Origin: Helochares maculicollis
Taxonomy: Eukaryota > Arthropoda > Insecta > Coleoptera > Hydrophilidae
Reading direction: 5' to 3'
Assembly (NCBI GenBank): GCA_033557835.1
Contig: JAWQRO010000343.1
Span: forward strand, 1 to 42,288
DNA length: 42,288 nucleotides
In this document: one piece after another, positions 1 through 11,700 of the stretch
Numbering within the stretch: position 1 is the stretch's first letter
How the letters are laid out: every line of letters begins with the position of its first letter
Translations under genes and position numbers: made by a program
The notes under the pieces: generated by a model
Seen by the model: the letters and a program-made list of their open reading frames with translations, nothing else
The model's database searches: none
Told to the model about the DNA's origin: nothing

Positions 1-351
1 GCCCCTGCTCACACATCGTTGCTTGTGCGCGACTTTTTGGCCAAAAACAACACACTAATGATGCCGCAGCCACCATATTCTCCAGATCTGGCCCCCTGTG
101 ACTTTTTCTTGTTCCCGAAACTAAAGAGGCCCATGAAAGGACGACGCTACGCTAATATTGACGAAATAAAATGGGAACGAAGGAGGAGCTGAACAAGATA
201 AAGGAAAATGATTTTTTTAAGTACTTCGAAGACACAAGTGTATAATATCTCATAGGGATTACTTTGAAGTGGACAAAATAGATATTCACGGATAAATAAA
301 TAATTTTTGAAAAAACACAAAATTCGCGATTTTTTTTGAACACACCTCGTA
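1..351 (+). mobile_element. mariner transposon, 3' end with transposase C-terminus (dead)
   Basis: The plus-strand frame starting at base 1 encodes the end of a mariner transposase, including the block PPYSPDLAPCDFFLFPKLK. Its CDFFLF aspartate is the third catalytic residue of the DD34D triad. A frameshift near 170 breaks the frame. The reading resumes with EELNKIKENDFF, loses a few codons, then continues as CIISHRDYFEVDKIDI before a stop at 293-295, matching the usual mariner C-terminus. A terminal inverted repeat and TA target site follow. The 5' part lies outside the window. The frameshift and small deletion show that this copy is inactive. The element sits inside the LINE that begins at 352. 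Confidence 0.85.
324..351 (+). repeat. mariner 3' terminal inverted repeat plus TA target site
   Basis: The sequence cgcgattttttttgaacaca continues to cctcg at 349, then TA at 350-351. This is the expected end of a mariner of the ACGAGGTGTGTTC type. The flanking DNA switches at once to LINE coding sequence, which fixes the boundary. The partner 5' repeat is outside the window, so the inverted-repeat identity cannot be checked here. Confidence 0.7.
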
Positions 352-2215
352 TCAAGAAACGTCACAATGGATTGATGGTTCATGAAATTTTCGATTTAAT
401 GAAACAGCGGCGGAAGATCATATACAGGCACATGGGAAAATACAAAGAAGCTCAAGCCTTCATTAGAAATAAAATTAGAAATGCCAAAGAAATTTGGCTT
501 GCAGAGAGAAGCAGGGAAATAGAGGACATTTACCAAAAACACGACCTATACACAAAAAAGTCAAGTAAATCACAGGTAATTGTAACCCTCTAATACACAC
601 AAGAGCATCTTAGATGCACAAGAACTGCAAGACATGTGGTCAAACTATATTTCTGAACTTTTGACGACAAAGGCAACAAACAGAAATGGGACCGAGTATA
701 TTGACCTTAGAAATAGAGAAGGCTTTGAAAGGATTAGAAAAAAGTAAAGCGGCGGGGCTTGACAACATTATCCCAGTATTCCTAAAACTTATAGACGAAA
801 ACAACCTAAAAATCCTGACAAAACCTTTTAACACCATATATAACAGTGGGTATATACCTCAAGATTGGCTAAAATCTACATTTATTCCACTTCCCAAAAA
901 ACCGGGAGCAAAACGCTGCGACGAGTTCCGACAGATTAGTCAAATTAACCAATTCCTGAAGTTACTGTAGCAGATAATCCAAAATCATATACGAAAAAAG
1001 TGCGACCTGGATCTGAGCAAAGTGCAGATGGGGTTTTGAGAGGACCTGGAGACTGGAGAGGCGTTGTTTGCACTGTCGGTACTACTACAGAACTGCCGAG
1101 ATCAGAGAATGGAAGTTTTATTGACTACACCAAGGCATTGGAATGTGTCAAACACAATAGGCTGCTAATTGTCCTAGAAAGAAAAGAATTAGACTTCCAA
1201 GATCTAAAAATCATTCAGTACCTCTATAAACACCATGTAGCGACGGTGAGACTTGAGGGTTCTCAAACTCAAGCAGTGCCTATTTAGCGTGGAGTCAAAC
1301 AAGGCTGCATACTGAGCCCGATGCTCTTCAATGTCTATTCGGAAGTAGTATTCCAAAATGCACTGGTAGGTGCAAAGGATGGAATTAAAATGAGCGGAAC
1401 ACTGATGAACAACTTAAGATATGCCGACGACACAGTTGTGATGGCAGACAGTGCTGAGGTATTGCAAAGGCTGCTGAACAGAATATCAGCAGAGGGAGAC
1501 CAAATAGGACTTAAAATCAACACCACAAAGACAAAGATTCTGGCGGTAAGCCGGAACCCAGACCAAAAGATACCCATATATGTGAATGGAACGCTGATAA
1601 CAAAATACCTGAAATACCTGGGCAGCTGAATTGGGGAGGAACTGGATCCCGATTTGGAAATCAGAGCTAGAATGAAATGGCCAGGACAAGCTTCCTGAAA
1701 ATGCATAACCTGCTCAGCGATAGATCACTAGATACCCAAATAAGATACAACTTTGCCAAGTGTTACATATATTCCATACATTTGTATATGATTAAAGCGT
1801 GGACGCTAAAAGTCAGTAGCTTGAATAGACTCCTCAAGTTTGAAATGTGGATTTTTCGGTGAATGTTAAAAATATCGTAGACTTCTCACACCAGCAACGT
1901 GGAACTTTTACACTTAATGGACAGAGAACTTGAACACATCCAAATAATAAAAAAGCGAAAAACCGCACATCTCGGCCATGTAATGAGACACGAAAAATAT
2001 GAATTTATGCAACTTGCGATGGAAGGCAAAAATGGGGGTGGGCGAGACTAGGGCGCAGACAGTGCTCCTGTCTTAAAAACGCAGTACTGGACGGGCCTGA
2101 GCTCGGGCATTCTATTGAGAAGATTTCAGGATAGAGAAGAATACGCCAAGATTGTTGCCGATCTTCAATAGGAGAGGGGACCGAAAGAAGAAGCAGATAA
2201 TAAAAACATAAAAAA
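352..2215 (+). mobile_element. RTE-like non-LTR retrotransposon, reverse transcriptase pseudogene
   Basis: This is a degraded LINE whose frames jump several times. In order it shows a pre-RT segment (EIFDLMKQRRK, about 370-560), the start of the reverse transcriptase (LEIEKALKGLEKSKAAGLDN, 695-760), the palm entry FIDYTKALECVKHN (about 1117), GVKQGCILSPMLFNVYSEVV (about 1291-1350) and the catalytic box LRYADDTV with YADD at 1420-1431. The C-terminal thumb and tail follow, including LGHVMRHEKYEFMQLAMEGK near 1970-2030. Stops interrupt it at 968, 1285, 1627 and elsewhere. The 3' end is an A-rich tract near 2200. The thumb and tail motifs resemble RTE/BovB-like elements of insects; the exact clade is my inference. 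The 5' portion is separated from this part by the mariner at 1-351. Confidence 0.85.
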
Positions 2216-2224
2216 ATCCAAATA

Positions 2225-2890
2225 ACTTCAATTGACTATTATTCCTTATTAGAACTTGCTTGCAGATCTTAGAAATTGTTTGTTCGGCTTTTATAAACAA
2301 CACTCTTAAAATAGCGTTAAAAACAGTTGCATAGAGCCAAATTCGGTGTTCTAGCAGGCCCTACAGTTGCTCTTCCATTCTCACAACATTTTACAAATAA
2401 GAACGTTTAAGTATCGTCTTATATCAATCTCAAAAGGAGCTAAGGTTCCAATTTGTTGGACTCAAACCTGACTTAATAGATATAAAGCCTCTATAGCTGG
2501 TACAATTTGTTGGGTTACTATGATGTAAGAGAACAAATTGTTAGATTACGTATTGTATCCGTTCGATCATTGTTTTTTTGAAATGCTGAGTATGTGTCTC
2601 AAAATTCCTGTGAATATTTTCTTGATACCTATAGCGACAATTGTATTTTTTAACAGCCACATCTAACATAAATGTTGCTTCATCCGAAAATACATTTTAT
2701 TCTTCTCTTCATATCATAATTACGTGGAATCTTACTTGTCGGCCAAAACCACTTTCGATTAGGTTTTTCAGCAATTGAAATTTGTAAGACTTGATTGTTT
2801 CCTATTCTTAGAACATTCCTAACTGAAGAGATCCCATGCATCGGAGCAGCCACTCGAGATAAAAAATAAGGATTTTTCCTAAAATACAAG
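2225..2890 (-). mobile_element. IS630/Tc1/mariner-superfamily transposase relic
   Basis: Minus-strand frames show a scrambled transposase. The first catalytic region reads DEATFMLDVAVKKYNCRY (2690 down to about 2620), followed by ETHTQHFKK. Further down come QIVPAIEALY, then VQQIGTLAPFEIDIRRYL, where the usual second aspartate (QQDG) is isoleucine. The third region reads ARTPNLALCNCF, with asparagine where the family has aspartate, then RYFKSVVYKSRTNNF. Frameshifts and stops lie between the blocks. The helix-turn-helix end is near 2780-2890. Two catalytic residues are lost, so the element is dead. It differs from the three clear mariner copies elsewhere in the window. No terminal repeat was found. 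Its C-terminal end abuts the LINE 3' tail. Confidence 0.7.
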
Positions 2891-5800
2891 GACAGCTAAA
2901 ATCATAACTTCTTCTATACTCGATTTTAGCGATTTGTGTGTGGATTGCCCGTAACAATTCCAATCTCTTAAATATTTGAAATTTTGAAACCTAAGACCTG
3001 TTAGTTAATTCAGATATACTTTTATCAAAACATTTCTGTAAAATAATGAATATTTTAGAAAATATAAACAATATTCCATATTTAATGTTCGCTATATTTT
3101 TTTAAATTTTGATTTCAATATTTTTTCAAATTGACACTAAAACTATGTAAAACATGACATGAATTAGTGATCTATTAAGCCAGAAAAAATATTTTAAGCA
3201 TCAAGCCTCGAAACATAAATGATGATTCAAAAGTCCTCAAAATGTCTAAAAAGAAACATCACAGTGGGGCGTAAAAGTATTATTGCTATCTAAGCACAGT
3301 CTCAAGGACGTGCAGGTAATGATTTTCAAATAGTAATTTGTCATCCGACACATTGATTTAAGTAGTTACTAATTAGTCAACTCCTCTTTGCCGTCCAATT
3401 CCTTTTTTACTCTTGCATAAAACATGTAGAAATAAATTAACCACAATTAAAAAGAGTTATATTACCCCGTCTACTTTTACATCTAATTGCCGTTTCATTA
3501 ACACTGAGTAATTGAATCGATTGAAATAAACGAAACGTAAACCTGCGGGCAGGCAAATTGAAATAGAGACTTGATAATATATTAATATGCTTGTTAATCG
3601 GTCTTTACGTAGTCAGGTGCTGATTCTGCCGCCGCTTCGTTTTCTTGTGGTCTTGCGTCTTGTTCTGCTGCAAAACCCTACAATTCGCGCACAGTTATTC
3701 GAAAGTTAAATTTCTTTCACTGCTTCAACAATCACAGGTTAATTTCATTAAAGCTTGCCAATTAACCCGTGCAGAATGGCTCTCTTTGTTGATGGCCTCT
3801 TGAGGTGCCCATTGCTCTATTTGCTGCTTATTTAATTTTCTCATTAGGAGTAAATTGCAATATAATTGATTCTAAGTTAATAATTGTAAATCAAAAGATA
3901 ACACACGGCTCACTTCATAGAATCTCTTGAACCGTTACGCCCAAGTTATTTAATCCTAATCTATGGCCGTCTGTTCTTCGGTCGTTGTTAACAACCTTCC
4001 GATGTTTATTCCATGTTCACATTCTAGTTTTGAGTTCTGCGGAAGCGAGTCGAGTCTCTTGGGAACTCGACAAACTTTTACTGGCAATGTAAAGTCGGCT
4101 CTAACTGATCTGCCATTGATCTTCGATGGCAGTACCACATGTAACACAAAACTTTTATTATAACTGCATTTTTCTTTGTTTCGCAGTTCTATAACTAATT
4201 CTGGTGCCATTTTAGTAAAACAATTTAAGGTATCAAAGTCTGTTAAAAAAATTAAAAAAGAAGAACCTAAAACGAAAGAATTCATGAAGCTCCAATTGAA
4301 ATGTTACACAATCTAATAACGGTAGTACCTATTGCATCCACTTGCACTTAGATGTTTATATTGCTACTATATTAATGAATCATTACTAATTTGGACGTCG
4401 ATAGATGTCCAGTGAATGGTTGGGCTTATTATTAATTCATTCTTGATAGGGGCCTCCGGCTTTGGACAACAGTAGTTGTAAAGTTACAGATTGATTGTCA
4501 GGAAGCCATTCAAAGCAACGCGATGCTTGAAGGTTGGTCTGAATTTCGTTTTATTTTTATTTTTCCCTGCAGTTAAAACGTCCCGTCATCGCATAATTGA
4601 TTTTTTCTAAATAACCGTAATATTCTTCCTATCGAAATCCCATTATCACTACCATTCAGCGTAACTGTACTTTTAGATACGTAATTCACTTACACTCTTT
4701 AAATTTAATTTATGTAATGACACTTTTTACCCACCAGTGAAGTATATTCAATTCCCTCGATAATTGGAATTAAATTATATTAAATTGATATGAATGAATT
4801 AAGTTTTTCCATTGCCATTATTTTTCTCCTCTTGCTTCACGAGCTGAAAAAACCTAATTTAAGCACATCCTCTGTACTTTACCAACGTAAGTACGATTTA
4901 ACCATTCAAGATATTTAGTCACCATTCATTTGGCGAATTACGATTTCTACATATTTTTACTTCACCAGCGCAATGCGAGGATTTTTATTAATTAAAATAT
5001 CATTTATAGTAGCTGGAGGAAGCTCAAGGTAAACCAATAATAATTTTATAATTATTTTTCAAGAAGCTTTCAGCATGCATTACATGTGGATAAACAAGTA
5101 TTAGCCGGGAATGTATAAATTGGACATCTTTGATTTCCTCCGTTAAATTAATAACTGCCATTTATGATTTTATAAGTACACTGAACGTAGCTTCCTCGGA
5201 TTATTGCATAATTTATACAAAATACGACCAACGCGCCAAAGGAAATAAATAATTAAAAACTAGAATCGCGATTCGAAGTGCGCGATTCGTAGTGAATCTA
5301 CGGATATCAATTAATCGGTTAACAACCTATATATGGCGGCGTAAAAAATTGTGCCGGGATCGGTTTCATTTCGTATTAGTTTCTTAAGACCATTCGCATC
5401 CAGATAAAGAAAAATAAATCTTTTAAAACGCCCGAGGGGAAGTCAGACGCTCCTAATTTTATTCATAGTCCTGAACCTATTGAATTAAACAACAATTTCC
5501 TAAATATTTAACAACTACTTTCGTAGAGGAAATGAATCATTTTAGCAGAGAGAGATTATATATTTTCACAAATGTCTACCTATAAATAAGAAGTCTCCCC
5601 CACGGTTAAACGATTTGTGATCCAGAGTAATGCACAAAGGCAATAAATATAATACAGATAATACAGATTGAATTGCGGGGTCTGCTGTATATAGCAAGGG
5701 GAGACTTATCAAGCTTAATAACAAAACGAAATATCCCAAGTTTTTCCTAAGATTTCTAAATGGTATCTTTATTTGTATTTTTATAACGTAGCTACGCGCG

Positions 5801-7759
5801 AAATATCCCAACAAAATAATTAATTGATATTGTGTGAAAGAAGCTATTTAACGGAAGCCCCTGAAAAATTTCAAACATCTTCTTTTCGAGGCGCTGCGTG
5901 ACCACTACTGGTTTTGCCTATAAAAATTAATGATTGCGATTGATGAGTTTAATAAAGGAAATATTAACACTTAATTACAAGGAGAAATTAAGTGATCACT
6001 TTGTATGACGTCTTATTTACGAGTTATGACTGACTATCAAATCTGCGGGAATAAGCTAAATTAATAAGCATATTAAAATTTCCTAACTGTTAAAAGCTGA
6101 GCGTAGTGGGTACAATTTTTATAGGCCGGCGTTTAAAAATTCCGAGAGTGACCAAAAATAAATTTCCATATTGCGATTAATGCCTGCGAGTGATTAATGG
6201 TAATTAAGTTGAATACATTTTGTTTTAAGACACTCATTTGAAAACCGTTAATTTTTCATTAGGCAAACGAGAGCTTTGTGGAGAAGGCGCCTGAATTAAA
6301 AATGCGAGCCGTGAAAAGAACTGCTTATCAAAATAAAAGATCAAGGAGAAAGACCCTAACTCCAAATTTAGTTTAGGAAATTTAGTTGCCATAACTTGTA
6401 ATGTATTCAAGAACTGTGTTATTATATAAACACTATGACAGGGGGAGGAAGTTAAACAGAACTTTAACCCTGCTACATTTCGACTTTAAAGTTCCCCTTC
6501 TTTGATATTTCGGGAAAGCGATGTTTGAGAATTTAAGGGCGTTATGCACTGGCAGCAGAATTCTGTGGGGGTAACTGCATAGTTTTCATTAATGCAAGGC
6601 TTTGACAAGTTTATATTTTGACATTTTCAGCAGACGTTATTGCAAGTACGCCTGTTTATATTATATAATATATCGAGTATAAAGGAGAGTATTCATTTTT
6701 AAAAGAAAATTGAAATTGAACGACATATTCTAGGGTAAAGCATAAAATTAAACAGAAGTAATTTCAGTAAGCCAATCAACTATATTAAAATTATAGGTAC
6801 TTTTTCAATGAAAATACTTTAGCTTATGCTGTAGTAATTAATAAATAATAAGAAGATGCCGACAACAAAATTAAAGAATTCTGAGTACAATAAAGCAGCA
6901 CGTGCAGAACCAATACCTTTGAATTGCCAGACAATCGCATAAGAATGCTGCAATTATCTTCATCTCTCTTAGATTATGAGGTAGAAGAATCAATTATATC
7001 AATAATGGTGAAGAAATGATTGCTGTGATGATTTTAATTTTCAGATAAAAACAAGTTTTGTGACTCACTTTGAGATGGATAAAACGCGATTAGCGAATCG
7101 GTTTCTCAATTTTCCGAAAATGCGTAATTTGGTATTTTTATAGTATGTATAATAATAATGACGCACTATTCACTAATTTAAATTCAGCAGTTGACTTACA
7201 GAAATATATGGTTATCCTCGCATTACTTTTAAAAATTTATATCTAAGCTAGTCTTTAATATATATTTATCAAAATATCACTATTGTAATAATTTCAAATT
7301 ATCAATATTTAAAAACTACTTTAGCCGATATTTTAATTATTTTGGGAAGCAAATAAAACTAGATTTGCCTTATTTTCTCAAACACTTGCCGAAGCATTGC
7401 TTTTGGTCAAATATGAAGCTAATTTTATTTACATGTTGTGTTTTTAAATTACATTAATTTTTATATTATTAGTGCGCATAATATCATAGACATCATCAGA
7501 AGTCTCTTTATTATATTGAAAGAAAGCATTTCTAATACGAAATGACTATCTAAGCTAACTCAAGAATAGTTTAGAAATTTGGTTTCTGATTGATCAAGAT
7601 GATATATTTATAACTAAAGCACAATTTATTCATCGGTAAGGAAGCTAAGATCTCGATAATATAAAAATGTAGAATAAAACAAAATTGTGAACTGTCGAGT
7701 TGTGAAGTTGATGTTCATGATTATTTCTTCGAGTCTGTGTATTATTTTGTTACAGTTAT
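2891..7759. other. AT-rich noncoding stretch
   Basis: No convincing gene or mobile element is visible. Short open frames occur (for example 3956-4285 minus and 5566-5814 minus), but none shows a recognised domain. A cluster of small palindromes lies at 5263-5303, and a short acidic open frame at 3594-3677 on the minus strand is discussed as a finding. The remainder is typical AT-rich insect intergenic or intronic DNA. Confidence 0.5.
3956..4285 (-). other. unassigned 109-codon ORF
   Basis: This open frame is less AT-rich than its surroundings. It has two cysteines near the middle and a block ending ECEHGIN. I considered a decayed protease region of a Bel/Pao element because of the basic and hydrophobic spacing, but I cannot point to a diagnostic DTGS-type motif, and no flanking retroelement sequence is visible. 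The opposite strand is also open for 66 codons. It is probably a chance frame or an unrecognised repeat remnant. Confidence 0.15.
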
Positions 7760-8720
7760 AACTTCCTAACACGCTTACCGTGGCTTCCCTATTTTTTTTC
7801 ATTTCTTCTTTTGATTTGTATGCTTTTTAACCAGTCTTATCTTTTCCATCCCCAAAACGATTCCAAACCTAAAAAGGTTCATCAATTAAAATTGATACTG
7901 CTTTACTGCTCCTTCTGCTACTTCCAGTTTCATTTCTCTTGCACACGTTTCTTTTCTAATTCTATTCCGTCTAGTTTTGTTTTTATTCTTCTATCATTTC
8001 CATGCTGTTTACTTTACTTTTTGTCGTATGTTAGCTATCCATGTTTCACACGTCTGTATAAGTATTGGTTTTATGACCTTTTTGACTAACTCTGCCTAAA
8101 ACCCCTGAAGACACTTTTTTCTTGCGTAGAAAATGAATTTTGATTACATAGTCACCTAGTTTTTGATAAACTGTCCAGAATTTGATATACTAAATTGGTC
8201 TTGTTTTTTTATGATCTCTTCTACATATATAAATATGTTAAATTGTCGTTTCCTTCTATTTTCATATTGTACTTGGCAAGTTTTCCTCTTGTATGTATAG
8301 AAATAAGCTGACTTGTTTTAAACCGTTTTCGCCAATCTTTTTATTGTAGTTGACACTCTCATCTCCTGCTTTTATTCATTTACATTCCTTATTTTTATCC
8401 ATAAAAGATTTTGACTAGAATTGTTACGTTTTTTCAGGTTTTATCTTGTATTTGCAGACATAACTATTTCATTTTTGAAGCTTAACTTTTTAACAGTTAA
8501 TCACAACTCTCATTTTTACACTATTATTATGCGCAAATAACTCTGACCATGTAAAGTCTGTATATCCATACCATTTTGCTTACACTGTTCTCAATTATTT
8601 CTATAATATCTTCAAGATAGCTTTATCTTCTTCATTTCTAAAAAGAGATTCAATTCCTTTTCTCTTATACTCCTTATAAACTATATACTTTTGTTCTGAC
8701 AGTATTTCTTCTATTTCAAA
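7760..8720 (-). mobile_element. decayed non-LTR retrotransposon 3' end
   Basis: Read on the minus strand, 8090 down to about 7770 contains the hallmark tail of a LINE ORF2 in pieces. VKKVIKPILIQTCETWIANI stands for the usual YGCETW block. TRRNRIRKETCAREMKLEVA stands for the RIRNE block. MEKIRLVKKH and GKPR correspond to the RMxxxRxVK and GRPRKxW blocks that follow. Many stops and frameshifts separate them. Farther upstream (8640-8700) a short frame, VYKEYKRKGIESLF, may belong to the pre-RT region, but this is weak. This LINE differs from the RTE-like copy at 352-2215. It accounts for the strong plus-strand pyrimidine bias here. The clade cannot be set by eye. Confidence 0.5.
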
Positions 8721-11700
8721 GTAGTCTCTTTAATTATCCTTTTTTTCCTATTCTTTTTTATTTCATTTTGCATTGCACCATATCATCGTTGACGCTGCTG
8801 CCTTGCCATGATTCGTTAGCTTCTCTATCTCTTGTTTTATTTTGAATTTTGTATTTCTAATCCTTATGTGTCGTCAACACATCTCCACGGTTTCCGATCT
8901 TCCATCCTTTTATAATCTAGTCTTACACAATTCGCCATGTCTTCATTTTTGCTATGTCTACGTTTCAACGTCGTTGCATCGTTGTAAATACTTTTCTAGT
9001 AATGTCTTCAATTTCATTTTATTTTTAGTTACATATTCCTTCTCTGCTCAATATTCTAGTACTACTTTTCAAATTCTTCCAAATTTACACTTTTGGTGGG
9101 ATTTTTGGCTACAATTTCTCTTCAGAAAAATATTCATTTCTATTTTGAAGTGCGTTACTTTTTCGCTATGATATTCAATCCAGCTATTGCCATGAAATTT
9201 CAAATTTCGATTAGTCTCATTCATTTTTGTTTATTATTCCATCAAAAACGTCTTACGAAATTGCCTGAAGCAGCCCGAAAACGCGCAAAAATTGATAAAA
9301 CGAGTTTGTAAAAATTGACGGTGTCTAAATTAACAAAACCGCTTTATTCAACGATTCTTGCAAGACATAACGCAGAGAGGATCAAATGAAAACATCCATT
9401 GTCAGCAGAGTGCGAATTTAATAACATCCGGGCTTGTATTGTTTCGCTTCTCCAAACTTTACGATCCCTCTTGCCACAGCTAGCTCTAATATAAATCCAG
9501 CGATGATTCAACAGGATCCAATTTACTCAGAGGATTTCGCAGGTAACGGGTAGAAAACAACAATCTTCAAACACCGACCGAGTCTCCTCTCTTTCCTTCT
9601 TAATTACCGAGACACGGAACTCAAATTTACTCGTTTTAATTATTGGCTATTAGAGTTCGTGTGTTTGTTTCAAAGTTGTTCTCCAAACGGCCGCGATCAG
9701 CTAAAGACGTGATTAACGTGGAATTATATTTGGCCTATATCTCGACTGGGCTGCTTTTAAAAAGAGTAAACTATGCCAATTTGCTAATAACAATATTTTT
9801 TGTCCTGCTCAATTTTTAATTAATGGGAATGCGAAGTTACTAGTATTTATTTCAAAGTAGGTCGTTGACGCTTTAACTGTAAATATTATTAAAAATAGCT
9901 ATATTAAGAGTATTTTAACTGAGTATATCTGGCATTTTTCCTACATTTCATTAGAAATGAGTACACAAAAAACCATAATGTGCCTAATTATTTACGGGAA
10001 TTATTTACTAGCTTGTGTAAATGAGAAATTAGAAGTTTTTAAATAAGATTTTCTGATATTCGGTATGAGATTTTTGCGGCATGTGGGCAACAAAGTGCAT
10101 AATTTGCGAAAATATTTATTGTATAACGAATTGAAATAATTGTTAATGTAGAGTTTCTGCAGTTGATGTATCATTGTGGTGTAGGAAAAGATCCACGGCG
10201 TAGCGAAATTCCCTTAGGATCAATAAAAGTTTGGAATTTTATTAAAGCAAATTACGCATTATTTATAAGTCAGTAGCTACAATTAGATACTGAAATCATC
10301 TGGAAAGGTATGTATGACGCAAAATTGCCGTCCAATTTCATTGATAGGCGGAAGAATGTAGGATATTCCCATGTCATATCTTAATTAGTTTGTATTATAT
10401 TGTTATTAATTCTGAATGAGTAAACAAATTCTTCGTAAAGCACAATCGAGAACCTCGGTGAACTGTCAGGTGGTGATGATCGTACGAATTTACTATAAGC
10501 TAGTTAGTTTGTTACTACAAAACAGGTACTGTAAGGTGACCTAATAATTAGTCATATCTGCAGAGATAGAGGTCGTCTGTGAAGATGGGGTTCAAGATCT
10601 GCTCATCTTCATCACAACAATATCCTGGTTAAGTCATTGCTATTTTTAATTTCTATTGATTTTTATATAAGCAGGTGATTTGTTTACAGGTAAGATGAGG
10701 CGCCACTGAGGGAAATGTTTGTACTAGTAATATATTAAAATTGATTTAATTGAATTTATGGAGTAGTTATTCTTAACGTTGTAAGATAAATTGCTCCGCA
10801 TTTATAATCAGCTTGCTTTATTTTATCCCTTCAAAGTGGAGTAATTAAAATTCGTAATAATAATGAGAGAACGAGTATGCCAACATTAAAGATAAATATA
10901 GAACTAAGTCTTCATGTATGCATGTATATTGCTAAGACTCATCCATGTCATGCAAGGTCATGGTGAAGATACAAAACATATTTATCAGAGAGTCATTTAA
11001 TACTCTTGGTGTTGCAGCTTGTTTCTGATAGCCGGCCGAGTTTTTTCCTTCTACCTGTTGATAAACAAACCATGTTTTTCTTCTGTGAATATTTTTTTAT
11101 AATTGAAGACATATCGAACACGTCTGCGTGGCTGCACCGGTGTTAAATTACAGGAACAAACTTTTCTGTCAACAATGAAGAAAAACGTGTGTACGAGGAG
11201 CAGCCAATTGATTCCTGAAATTCGTATGCAAAAACCTTTACCGTTTCATTATTTACATTTATGGTAACGAAGGCATTAAAATTAAGATAAAAATGAAGCC
11301 GTCCGTGACTGGCAAAGGTATAATAATGATACTTAACTAGATATTATAAATATAAGAGAGTTCTTTAACCATAACCCAGATCTCCGTATATGGGAGCGTT
11401 CTAACAAGAGGTTCCATATACAACCGGAAGAGATCCACAGGACAAATTGGTTTTGCAGCGGTCCTGCAGAAGAGTTCAATAGCTCCGTGGCCGTAGGGTC
11501 GCCGGGTCACGGGCGCTTCTGTCTGTCTCTACGAATTGCCTGTGGCCTGAGAGGAGTGCATCAGGACAACATGCGCAGCAGGAAAGAAAACCCTATCACG
11601 ACTAGACACATTGACACACTGAAACGACTAATGCTGAAAAATTGGCTAAGTCATGCAGCAAGTACAGTTAGGTACTTGCTAACCCATTATATAGGTATAA

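Noticed and set aside
3956..4285. Possible Bel/Pao protease-region remnant
   Set aside because: No DTGS-type motif and no adjacent retroelement sequence; kept only as an unassigned ORF.
6310..6384. 24-codon very basic peptide MRAVKRTAYQNKRSRRKTLT...
   Set aside because: Short enough to occur by chance, with no supporting context.
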